Assembly: GCA_013139625.1 (NCBI GenBank)
Contig: WTAK01000466.1
Span: forward strand, 1-6,197
DNA from: Candidatus Delongbacteria bacterium
GTDB taxonomy: Bacteria > UBA4055
Reading direction: 5' to 3'
Length of the DNA stretch: 6,197 nt
The translations under genes and the position numbers were made by a program. Positions 1-5,738 of this stretch are shown in pieces; the first letter of the stretch is position 1; every line of letters starts with the position of its first letter. The notes beneath the pieces are model-generated. The model ran no database searches. It worked only from the letters and a program-made list of their open reading frames with translations, and was not told the origin of the DNA.

Positions 1-1
1 T

Positions 2-79
2 TCTTCTGCTGCTGATGGGATCAAAGCTGCAATCGAGTTAAGTATGACCCCAGAGAAGAAGTTCAAGATACAGTTTTAG
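2..79 (+). CDS. C-terminal fragment of an unidentified protein
   Basis: An open frame runs in from the left edge and ends at TAG 77-79. It encodes 25 residues beginning SSAADGIKAAIELSM and ending KKFKIQF. The composition (Ala/Ile/Leu helix, then a short Lys/Phe strand) looks like the end of a soluble globular enzyme, but 25 residues are not enough to name a family. The next gene starts 112 bases downstream and I see no convincing hairpin terminator between them. The main alternative is a chance open frame, since only the tail is visible. Confidence 0.5.
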   Translation, partial: SSAADGIKAAIELSMTPEKKFKIQF

Positions 80-181
80 ATCCATGCTCTGTCATTTTTA
101 CATTGTTCTTTAAGTCGTTTTATTAAGTTGCATTTTTACTTTTATAGTATTACTTTCTAATTATCAGAAAAAATCAATAAT

Positions 182-186
182 GGAGA
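182..186 (+). promoter_or_regulatory. Shine-Dalgarno site deciding the lipoprotein start
   Basis: GGAGA lies five bases ahead of ATG 192 and falls inside codons 1-3 of the longer frame opening at ATG 180. That placement makes ATG 192 the better start. Nothing resembling an SD precedes ATG 180. Confidence 0.7.
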
Positions 187-191
187 ATTTT

Positions 192-2072
192 ATGAAAAAG
201 TATTTATTTCTATTAATCGTATTAGTTTTATTCTTTTCCTGTGAGAATGATACTTCATCACCTGATGAAGACCAATCAGTAGATATCAAATTAGATGGTT
301 TCATTCAGAAAGGACCTTTCATCACTGGATCTGAAATTACAATACAGGAATTAAATAGCAGTCTGGTTCCTAATGGTGATATTTATAAAGTTACAACAGA
401 GGATAACTTCGGTTCGTTTACACTTGAAGCACACATTCCATCTAAATATCTTGAGATCATTTCGACTGGATTTTATTATAACGAGGTTACAGGGGAATTG
501 TCGGATGCAAATCTTACATTAAGGACAATAGTAGAAAAATCTGATACACTTAGTTGTAATGTTAATGTATTAACTTCTTTGGCAAAAAAGCGAATTGTTT
601 ACCTTTTTCAGAATGAAAATAAAACTTTTGAAGAGGCTCAATTACAAGCACAAGATGAAATTCTTTCTATTTTCAATATCAATGAAGAAAATGTTATTGA
701 TTTTCATGAAATGGATATCAGCTCTGAAGAAGAAAATAATGGCATCTTATTGGCCTTGTCAGCAATACTACAAGGTTCAAATACTGTTTCAGAACTTTCA
801 TTGCTAGTGTCTACTATAGTTGAAGATATTAAGGAAGATGGCATATTGGATGATCAGGATGCAAAGACTGAAATAATTGAAAATGCAAAGTATTTATCTT
901 TACTGGACGTGAGAAATAATGTTGAAACATATTACCAAAGTTTAGGACTGGCATTAACAGTTCCCGATTTTGAAAGTTATGTAAGAAACCTGTGGGTGAA
1001 CACTCCACCCACTTGTAATATTAGTAAACTTGAATCTGAAATCATTGTTTTTGATATGTTCAATCCAATTGATACTTTGTCGGTTTTTAACAATGATACG
1101 CTTTATATGGGTTCAGAGATAGACATACAAGTTTTAGCTGAAGATAACGATGGTTATATCACTAAAGTAGAAACGTATTTGAATGATTGTTTAATTGATG
1201 ATACTTCATTCGGATCATTTAGTTGGGTTATTACTGATACAACAAAATCAAATATTATCAAAGTAATTGCTTATGACGATGATGGTGAAACATGTGCAGA
1301 CAGTATGAATTTTATGCTACATGGAACAACATGGAAAGAAGTTGGAATAAATCCTTCGAATGATTCACGTATTTATGGTTGCAGTTATGACAATAAATTA
1401 TGGATAAAAACAAGATATACTAAAGATCTTTGGTATTCCGAAGATTGCAATACATGGGTAAAAACTTCATCAAACGTACCTTGGGATGATCATACTTTTG
1501 AAATGTTAAGTTTTAAAGATACACTTTGGGCATTTGATAATTCCGTTGTATATAATTCGATAGATGGGATTACCTGGAATACATTACCTTCTTCGATTTC
1601 TTGGTCCTGGTCAAGTTTCTCAACTGTAGTATATGATGGTAAGATATGGTTGTGTGATGGAAGTACAGGTAAGTTATGGAATTCAATTGATGGGATTAAC
1701 TGGAATTTCATAACAATAATTGCGGATGATACTACTATTTCACCTAAATTATTTGTTTTTAATAATAAACTATGGTTTACAAAAGGTTATTCAATTATGA
1801 ATTCAACTAACGGTATCAGCTGGAATAGTATGAGTGATTTATCTGTTGTACCAAAAGATAATTTTGGATCGAATTTATGTGCAAATAACGATAAGATTTA
1901 TTATATGGACATAAACTATAATTTATGGTCTTCAGAAGATGGTGATTTTTGGATCAAAGAAGATATTTCATTTGCATCAGTGTTTAGTAAACAATGTTTT
2001 CTTGAACATAAAAATAAGATCATTGGTTTAGAGCAAAGTACTGTTTTTGAATTGAAAAAATACTTTGATTAG
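192..2072 (+). CDS. Surface lipoprotein with GFIQKGPF domain, Ig-like domain and six-repeat beta-propeller
   Basis: Starting at ATG 192 the product has 626 residues. It opens with a classic lipoprotein signal: MKK, a hydrophobic run, then FFSC with the lipidated Cys at residue 17, so it is probably anchored in the outer membrane or at the cell surface. Residues about 36-250 carry the GFIQKGPF...GS motif and a later NVLTSL..RIVYLF segment, a pattern I recall from secreted proteins of Fibrobacter and other FCB bacteria. Residues about 271-377 look like an Ig-like domain (EDNDGYITKVETY strand around 317-329). Residues 378-626 hold repeats ending in S-x-D-G-x-x-W, with Trp at 381, 422, 462, 504, 544 and 587. 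That spacing of 40-43 residues suggests a beta-propeller of Asp-box/kelch type. No catalytic residues are evident; binding or adhesion is an inference. It appears monocistronic and is closed by the terminator at 2081-2113. Confidence 0.85.
   Translation: MKKYLFLLIVLVLFFSCENDTSSPDEDQSVDIKLDGFIQKGPFITGSEITIQELNSSLVPNGDIYKVTTEDNFGSFTLEAHIPSKYLEIISTGFYYNEVTGELSDANLTLRTIVEKSDTLSCNVNVLTSLAKKRIVYLFQNENKTFEEAQLQAQDEILSIFNINEENVIDFHEMDISSEEENNGILLALSAILQGSNTVSELSLLVSTIVEDIKEDGILDDQDAKTEIIENAKYLSLLDVRNNVETYYQSLGLALTVPDFESYVRNLWVNTPPTCNISKLESEIIVFDMFNPIDTLSVFNNDTLYMGSEIDIQVLAEDNDGYITKVETYLNDCLIDDTSFGSFSWVITDTTKSNIIKVIAYDDDGETCADSMNFMLHGTTWKEVGINPSNDSRIYGCSYDNKLWIKTRYTKDLWYSEDCNTWVKTSSNVPWDDHTFEMLSFKDTLWAFDNSVVYNSIDGITWNTLPSSISWSWSSFSTVVYDGKIWLCDGSTGKLWNSIDGINWNFITIIADDTTISPKLFVFNNKLWFTKGYSIMNSTNGISWNSMSDLSVVPKDNFGSNLCANNDKIYYMDINYNLWSSEDGDFWIKEDISFASVFSKQCFLEHKNKIIGLEQSTVFELKKYFD
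1431..1979 (+). repeat. Coding repeats: Trp/Asp-box-like propeller blades
   Basis: Five tandem copies of an LW-x-S-x-D-G-x-x-W unit occur in the lipoprotein: WYSEDCNTW, YNSIDGITW, WNSIDGINW, MNSTNGISW and WSSEDGDFW. A sixth, weaker Trp (GTTWKEVG) stands one repeat earlier, around base 1332. The period is 40-43 codons. Each unit is followed by a strand rich in aromatic residues (for example VYDGKIWLC, VFNNKLWFT, ANNDKIYYM). The second and third copies are the most alike at the DNA level (tcgatagatgggat versus tcaattgatgggat), suggesting a fairly recent duplication of that blade. Confidence 0.8.
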
Positions 2073-2080
2073 TATTAATT

Positions 2081-2113
2081 AAAAAAAGCGTTGCAACTGC
2101 AACGCTTTTTTTT
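2081..2113. terminator. Bidirectional rho-independent terminator
   Basis: GCGTTGC (2088-2094) and GCAACGC (2099-2105) form a perfect 7-bp stem around an AACT loop. The stem is preceded by seven A (2081-2087) and followed by eight T (2106-2113). It therefore works as an intrinsic terminator on both strands and lies between the convergent stops of the lipoprotein gene (2072) and galE (2116). Confidence 0.93.
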
Positions 2114-2115
2114 AT

Positions 2116-3126
2116 TTACTCACGATATCCTTTTGGATTTTCTTTCTGCCATTTCCATGCGGAATTGACCATATCTTCAAGTCCATATTCAGCTTTCCAG
2201 CCAAGTTCATTGTTAGCCTTACTCGGATCAGCAAGAACTTCAGCAATATCCCCATCTCTTCTAGGTCCTACTTCATAGGGAACTTCATGCCCACAGGCTT
2301 TTCCAAAAGCCTTTATCATTTCAAGGACAGAATAGCCTCTTCCAGTTCCAATATTATATATAAATGTACCTTTAGCATTTGAAAGTTTATCAATAGCTTT
2401 AACATGAGCTTTTGCAAGGTCAACGATATGAATGTAATCTCTGACACCTGTACCATCAATAGTATCCCAATCATCTCCGAATACGACTACTTTTTCTCTT
2501 ATTCCTGCAGCAACCTGACTTACGAAAGGTAATAAATTTGCAGGATATTCAGGATCTTCTCCGATCTTACCTGACCCATGAGCTCCAACAGGGTTGAAAT
2601 ATCTTAGTATGACAATATTCCAATCCATAGCTTTAGCAGCATCAATCAGAATTTGCTCCATCATAGCTTTGGTATGACCGTAAGGATTTGTTGCATCAAT
2701 CCGGGCATTTTCTTTCACAGGAGTTTCTTCAGGATCGCCATATACTGTTGCAGATGAACTGAACACAAAATTATTCACCCCGTATTTTTTCATAGCTTTA
2801 TATAAATTCAAGGAACCTGTAATATTATTCTCATAGTATCTCAATGGTTGTTCTACTGACTCACCGACAGCTTTTAAAGCAGCAAAATGAATTACAGCGT
2901 CAATATTCTGCTCTTTTTCAAATACATTTTCCAAAGCAGGTATGTCAAGAAGATCAACTTCATAGAATTTTAAATTTTTACCAGAGATATTTTCTACTCG
3001 TTTTACACTTTCAAAAACTGAGTTGCAGAAGTTATCTATAAGAACAAGTTCATGCCCCTGTGCAAGTAATTCTATATTAGTGTGTGATGCAATATATCCT
3101 GCACCGCCTGTGATGAGTATTTTCAT
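2116..3126 (-). CDS. galE: UDP-glucose 4-epimerase
   Basis: This 336-residue short-chain dehydrogenase-type epimerase interconverts UDP-glucose and UDP-galactose with bound NAD. It supplies galactose units for surface polysaccharide and feeds the Leloir pathway, and it acts in the cytoplasm. Visible motifs: the NAD-binding TGGAGYIASH (residues 6-15), with Ala in place of the usual third Gly; FAALKAVGES (81-90); SSSATVYG with catalytic Ser124; catalytic Tyr149 and Lys153 in YGHTK; RYFNPVGAHGSG (175-186); and VRDYIHIVDLA (228-238). Length and catalytic numbering match E. coli GalE. The residue matching the E. coli Tyr299 gate appears to be Val297. The start is supported by AGGAA six bases upstream of the ATG (plus-strand 3133-3137). 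The gene stands alone on its strand, with no other galactose gene in view. Identity is secure; specificity for GlcNAc substrates is open. Confidence 0.96.
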   Translation of the reverse strand: MKILITGGAGYIASHTNIELLAQGHELVLIDNFCNSVFESVKRVENISGKNLKFYEVDLLDIPALENVFEKEQNIDAVIHFAALKAVGESVEQPLRYYENNITGSLNLYKAMKKYGVNNFVFSSSATVYGDPEETPVKENARIDATNPYGHTKAMMEQILIDAAKAMDWNIVILRYFNPVGAHGSGKIGEDPEYPANLLPFVSQVAAGIREKVVVFGDDWDTIDGTGVRDYIHIVDLAKAHVKAIDKLSNAKGTFIYNIGTGRGYSVLEMIKAFGKACGHEVPYEVGPRRDGDIAEVLADPSKANNELGWKAEYGLEDMVNSAWKWQKENPKGYRE

Positions 3127-3159
3127 TATTAGTTCCTGTATTAATTTGGTTCTTTATAC

Positions 3160-3192
3160 TGACTAAACTAATAATTCGTTCTAATTTAGTCA
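3160..3192. promoter_or_regulatory. Imperfect dyad over the galE promoter region
   Basis: TGACTAAACTA (3160-3170) and TAATTTAGTCA (3182-3192) are inverted repeats with one mismatch in 11 bp and an 11-base spacer. They lie 34-66 bases upstream of the galE ATG. On the minus strand the distal arm contains TTTGACT, and 20 bases after TTTG comes TAGTTTAG, close to the Bacteroidota promoter form TTTG-N19-21-TAnnTTTG. A repressor operator overlapping the promoter is plausible; a chance AT-rich palindrome is the alternative. Confidence 0.4.
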
Positions 3193-3227
3193 AACATATT
3201 ATTTAACATAAGGTACAAAGGGTTGAT

Positions 3228-3251
3228 GTAGGGGTCGCAGATCTGCGACCC
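3228..3251 (+). repeat. GTAG-headed REP-like hairpin, copy 1
   Basis: GTAG at 3228-3231 is followed directly by a perfect 20-base palindrome at 3232-3251 (arms GGGTCGCAGA and TCTGCGACCC). A GTAG tetranucleotide at the 5' foot of a GC-rich hairpin is the hallmark of REP elements mobilised by RAYT transposases. It is far more GC-rich than its flanks and sits in the divergent gap between galE and the next operon. No T-run follows, so it is not an obvious terminator. Its core is nearly repeated at 5449-5466. Confidence 0.65.
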
Positions 3252-3331
3252 TTACTCAGACCCACAGATAAATTTTCAAAATCGTTATTGTAATATCAAT
3301 GCCAAATTCGTATTTTCCCTATCCTAACAAC

Positions 3332-3335
3332 GGAG
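3332..3335 (+). promoter_or_regulatory. Shine-Dalgarno site deciding the YkgJ-family start
   Basis: GGAG lies five bases before ATG 3341, within a GGAGTAGGA stretch. ATG 3299 opens a frame 14 codons longer but has no SD, and the residues it adds (MPNSYFPYPNNGVG) do not look like this family. Confidence 0.75.
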
Positions 3336-3340
3336 TAGGA

Positions 3341-3739
3341 ATGTCTTTTTACAAAGATGGAATAAAGTTCGAATGTAAACAATGTGGAAATTGTTGTAAT
3401 ATTTCCGGTTATGTTTTCGTATTCAAAGAAGATCTGAATCGTATTCTTGAACTTACAGATTTTACGATGAATGATCTACAAACTTCATATTTGTCCACAG
3501 TAGATGGATATACAGTTTTCAGAGATAAAGGGACAGGAGCTTGTATTTTCTGGGATGAAGCTATCAAAGGTTGCAAAATCTACGAAGCAAGACCTACTCA
3601 ATGTAGAACATTTCCATTTTGGAAAACTCTTTTGTATAATGAGAGTAAATGGAAAGAGGGAACTTCTGACTGTGCCGGTGTAGGTTCAGGCAGGTTGTAT
3701 TCAGAAGAAGAAATTGATGAGTTGAAAAATAAAATGTAG
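3341..3739 (+). CDS. YkgJ-family cysteine cluster protein (CxxCxxCC)
   Basis: The 132-residue product starts MSFYKDGIKFECKQCGNCC, the typical opening of the YkgJ/UPF0153 family of small zinc- or iron-chelating proteins. Eight cysteines are visible: C12, C15, C18 and C19 in the CxxCxxCC cluster, then C68, C78, C88 (in RPTQCRTFPFW) and C111. The spacing fits metal or Fe-S coordination. The biochemical role of the family is not established; it is soluble with no signal peptide or membrane segment. It is the first gene of a three-gene run: its stop codon TAG (3737-3739) overlaps the SD of the amidohydrolase. Expression therefore likely starts in the short gap after the REP-like hairpin, although I cannot pick a convincing promoter there. 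Confidence 0.88.
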   Translation: MSFYKDGIKFECKQCGNCCNISGYVFVFKEDLNRILELTDFTMNDLQTSYLSTVDGYTVFRDKGTGACIFWDEAIKGCKIYEARPTQCRTFPFWKTLLYNESKWKEGTSDCAGVGSGRLYSEEEIDELKNKM

Positions 3740-3748
3740 GAGATATAT

Positions 3749-4984
3749 ATGGCAAAAAAAACAGTTATCAAAGCTAAAGTTCTATACGATGGAAAGACAA
3801 AGTATCAGAACAAATTTATCGTTGTGGAAGGAAACAAGATCGTAGAAGTTTCAAGCAAGAAAATGAAAGCAGATTTCGAAGGCTATGTTACTCCGGCTTT
3901 TATAGATGCTCACTCACATATCGGCATGTTCAGAGATGGCGAGCCTATGGGAGAATCTGAAGGTAACGATATTTCAAGACAATTCATGCCGGCAAATGAT
4001 CCTTTGAATAGTATTTACTTTGATGACAGAGCATTTAAAGATGCTGTGGATTTCAGAGTTCTTTACAGCTGTGTTGTTCCCGGTAGTGGAAACCTAATGG
4101 GTGGCAGAGCAAAAGTTATCAGGCACTTTGTAAACAATGTAAAAGATGCAGAGATAAAGGATTACGGATACAAAATGGCACTTGGTTTCAACCCTAGATC
4201 AACCACAATGTGGAAAGGGGATAGACCTAATACCAGAATGGGTGTTTATTCAATGCTTGAAGATAAATTCGATAAGTTATTGATAAAGAAAGAAAAAGCT
4301 GAGATTGCTAGAGATAAAAAGATATATGAGATAAATAAGAAGACTAAAGGTGATGATAAACTTTCTGCAAAAGAGATCGCATTCCAGAAGAAGCAGGCAG
4401 AAAGAGAGTATGAACTTGAGTTCGATCCGGAAGAAATAGCTATTCTAGATCTTCTAGCAGGAAAAAAGACAGCTAAGATCCATGTACATAAAGAAGACGA
4501 TGTACTATATCTTATCAAGTTCGTTAAAAAATATAAGTTGAAAGCTACGGCAGATCATACCGGTGATGTATTCCACAAAGAAATATTTGACGAACTGGGA
4601 AAAGCAGGTATTCCAATTATATATGGTCCTTTAGGCGGAGTAGGCGGAAAGATAGAGTTAGCTCATGCTTATTACCAGAATGCAGGACTCTTAATGAAAT
4701 CTAAAGCTACATTCGGACTTATGACTGATCATCCTGTGATATGGACTCCAAATCTAAGAGAAAGTTTAAAGTATTTCCTAATTCACGGTATGTCTGATGA
4801 AGAAGCAATATCACTGATAACATATAAGAATGCAAAAATTCTTGAGATAGATGATATTTTGGGATCAGTAGAAAAAGGTAAGATCGCCAGCTTAGTTGTT
4901 TGGGATAAGGAACCGTTGAATTTAGCTTCTTTTCCAACAATGGTCATGGCAGAAGGTAAGGTAATAAGAAAAAGGAGCAAATAA
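3749..4984 (+). CDS. Metal-dependent amidohydrolase
   Basis: This 411-residue cytosolic enzyme of the amidohydrolase superfamily is related to the imidazolonepropionase-like group. In order: an N-terminal beta-sandwich strand set (about 1-48); the metal-binding HxH in AFIDAHSHIG (H55, H57); PGSGNLMGG (111-119); GFNPRSTTMW (146-155); a Lys/Glu-rich helical stretch (about 171-225); KIHVH (H245, H247); TADHTGD (H270); the catalytic Asp in LMTDHPV (D327); and the usual C-terminal NAKIL...GSVEKGKIASLVVWD (361-386). All expected metal ligands seem present, so it should be active. The substrate cannot be read from sequence; a cyclic amide or imide is typical of relatives. AGGAG at 3738-3742 overlaps the upstream stop, and the last base of its own TAA is the first base of the queF ATG, so translation is probably coupled through the operon. 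Confidence 0.9.
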   Translation: MAKKTVIKAKVLYDGKTKYQNKFIVVEGNKIVEVSSKKMKADFEGYVTPAFIDAHSHIGMFRDGEPMGESEGNDISRQFMPANDPLNSIYFDDRAFKDAVDFRVLYSCVVPGSGNLMGGRAKVIRHFVNNVKDAEIKDYGYKMALGFNPRSTTMWKGDRPNTRMGVYSMLEDKFDKLLIKKEKAEIARDKKIYEINKKTKGDDKLSAKEIAFQKKQAEREYELEFDPEEIAILDLLAGKKTAKIHVHKEDDVLYLIKFVKKYKLKATADHTGDVFHKEIFDELGKAGIPIIYGPLGGVGGKIELAHAYYQNAGLLMKSKATFGLMTDHPVIWTPNLRESLKYFLIHGMSDEEAISLITYKNAKILEIDDILGSVEKGKIASLVVWDKEPLNLASFPTMVMAEGKVIRKRSK

Positions 4985-5376
4985 TGCCAAAAGCAGAAGG
5001 AATGATATTTGATTTTCAGGATGAAAGCGGAATAAGACCTGAATTACTTGAAACGATAGATTATGACGGAAATAAACAAGAAATTCTCTATGACACAGAT
5101 GAATTAAGTGCCGTGTGCCCATTTTCAGGACTTCCTGATTACGGAATGTTAAGTATAGGATATATTCCAAATAAGAAGATCATTGAATTGAAATCATTGA
5201 AGTATTATATAACTTCATTCAGAAATGTTGGGATATATCAGGAAGCATTGACGAACAGGATCTATAATGATCTGTTTAACTTGCTTGAGCCTGAGTTTCT
5301 TAGGATAGAGACGGATTATAATACAAGAGGTGGGATCAACGCGAATTGCGTAATGGATTCGGATATGCAAAATTAA
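4984..5376 (+). CDS. queF: NADPH-dependent preQ0 reductase (7-cyano-7-deazaguanine reductase)
   Basis: This is a 130-residue, unimodal QueF. It reduces the nitrile of preQ0 to the aminomethyl group of preQ1, a step in synthesis of the tRNA wobble base queuosine. Visible motifs: the nucleophile Cys45 in AVCPFSGLPD, with Asp52; the QueF signature ELKSLKYY (68-75); SFRNVGIYQE with the substrate-binding Glu87; NRIYNDL (91-97); and RGGI (115-118). B. subtilis QueF has His (FHE) where this protein has Gln86 (YQE). The chain is shorter than the B. subtilis enzyme (about 165 residues), mostly at the C-terminus. Its SD AGGAG (4973-4977) lies inside the amidohydrolase gene and the two overlap by one base. 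The stop codon TAA at 5374-5376 lies in an AT-rich repeat, so the last few residues (about DMQN) may derive from that repeat. Confidence 0.95.
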   Translation: MPKAEGMIFDFQDESGIRPELLETIDYDGNKQEILYDTDELSAVCPFSGLPDYGMLSIGYIPNKKIIELKSLKYYITSFRNVGIYQEALTNRIYNDLFNLLEPEFLRIETDYNTRGGINANCVMDSDMQN

Positions 5377-5399
5377 TTGACAATTTACAATGGACAATT
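5374..5399 (+). repeat. AT-rich repeat starting at the queF stop codon
   Basis: The stretch begins with the queF stop TAA, contains two related units (TTGACAATT and TGGACAATT), and includes the 15-mer TTACAATGGACAATT (5385-5399). The same 15-mer recurs exactly at 6133-6147, again directly after a gene's stop codon and again just upstream of a GTAG hairpin. It looks like the 5' part of a larger dispersed element. Confidence 0.7.
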
Positions 5400-5404
5400 A
5401 TTTT

Positions 5405-5463
5405 GTAGGGTCGGTACCCCTGTGTCCGACCGGAAGCGTTTTGTCGAAGTCGCAGAAATGCGA
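5405..5463 (+). repeat. GTAG-headed REP-like element, copy 2, with two hairpins
   Basis: GTAG at 5405-5408 leads into a 6-bp stem GGTCGG (5409-5414)/CCGACC (5426-5431) with an 11-base loop. A linker follows, then a second hairpin TCGCA (5450-5454)/TGCGA (5459-5463) with a GAAA loop. The region around the second hairpin (5449-5466) matches the core of copy 1 (3234-3251) at 15 of 18 positions, so the element looks composite or doubled, as REP pairs (BIMEs) often are. Confidence 0.6.
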
Positions 5464-5471
5464 TCCTTTTT
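5450..5471 (+). terminator. Possible terminator of the ykgJ-like/amidohydrolase/queF operon
   Basis: The stem TCGCA/TGCGA with a GAAA loop is followed by TCC and five T (5467-5471). The stem is short and the T-run starts three bases after it, so termination would be modest. It is the only terminator-like structure after queF and is made from repeat sequence. Confidence 0.4.
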
Positions 5472-5543
5472 CGTTGTGTTTTTTAATAAAAAATCGTAAA
5501 TTAGTTAGTATATTATTTAATAATTAGGATATTGAAATTGAGA

Positions 5544-5738
5544 ATGAATAGAAATATTACTAAGCTTTCTAAGAGCTCACATTATACTCATAATGATGAA
5601 TATGTGAAAGGTGATATGCCAACCTTGTTTGAAATGGTATGGGAGATCACTTGTGACCTATGGGCATTTACCGGAGGAAACGATGTTGAACAGCGATTAC
5701 AAAGAGATGTTGTTAATATTATCAGAAGAAAAAGTTAA
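5544..5738 (+). CDS. Small conserved-looking protein paired with the nucleotidyltransferase
   Basis: The 64-residue product from ATG 5544 (four residues longer from TTG 5532) has a polar N-terminus (MNRNITKLSKSSHYTHND) and a C-terminal half, TLFEMVWEITCDLWAF, then DVEQRLQRDVVNIIRRKS. The W-x-x-T...W-x-F...E-x-RLQR-x-V...RR pattern is one I recall in small proteins encoded just ahead of nucleotidyltransferase genes in diverse bacteria, but I cannot name a family. Its last 56 bases overlap the nucleotidyltransferase gene in another frame, and they encode the most conserved-looking residues. The start is uncertain: AGGA (5526-5529) is too far from ATG 5544, though well spaced for TTG 5538. It could be a regulatory partner or antitoxin; no HEPN or DNA-binding motif is obvious. 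Confidence 0.65.
   Translation: MNRNITKLSKSSHYTHNDEYVKGDMPTLFEMVWEITCDLWAFTGGNDVEQRLQRDVVNIIRRKS
5673..5678 (+). promoter_or_regulatory. Strong Shine-Dalgarno site deciding the nucleotidyltransferase start
   Basis: GGAGGA lies four bases ahead of ATG 5683, inside the small upstream gene where it encodes a Gly-Gly. It favours ATG 5683 over ATG 5611, which would add 24 residues (starting MICQPCLKW) that are simply the small gene read in the wrong frame. Confidence 0.85.

Noticed and set aside
80..191. Sigma-70 promoter for the lipoprotein gene (TTGCAT at 128, TACTTT at 151)
   Set aside because: The spacing is right but the -10 matches consensus at only about half its positions, which is weak in DNA this AT-rich.
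1490..1711. Minus-strand open frame of 73 codons inside the lipoprotein gene
   Set aside because: It lies wholly antisense to the propeller repeats, has no SD, and its low-complexity sequence mirrors the repeat codons.
2844..3041. Plus-strand open frame of 65 codons inside galE
   Set aside because: It is antisense to conserved GalE motifs and has no SD or family features.
3252..3340. preQ1 riboswitch ahead of the queF operon
   Set aside because: I could not find the short hairpin followed by an A-rich tail that pairs back with its loop; the leader is short and shows no such fold.
4246..4518. Minus-strand open frame of 90 codons rich in Ser, Phe and Ile
   Set aside because: It is the antisense shadow of the Lys/Glu-rich helical part of the amidohydrolase; such codons read Ser/Phe/Leu on the other strand.
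4922..5170. Minus-strand open frame of 82 codons spanning the amidohydrolase-queF junction
   Set aside because: Both plus-strand genes are firmly identified there and the antisense product has no recognisable motif.
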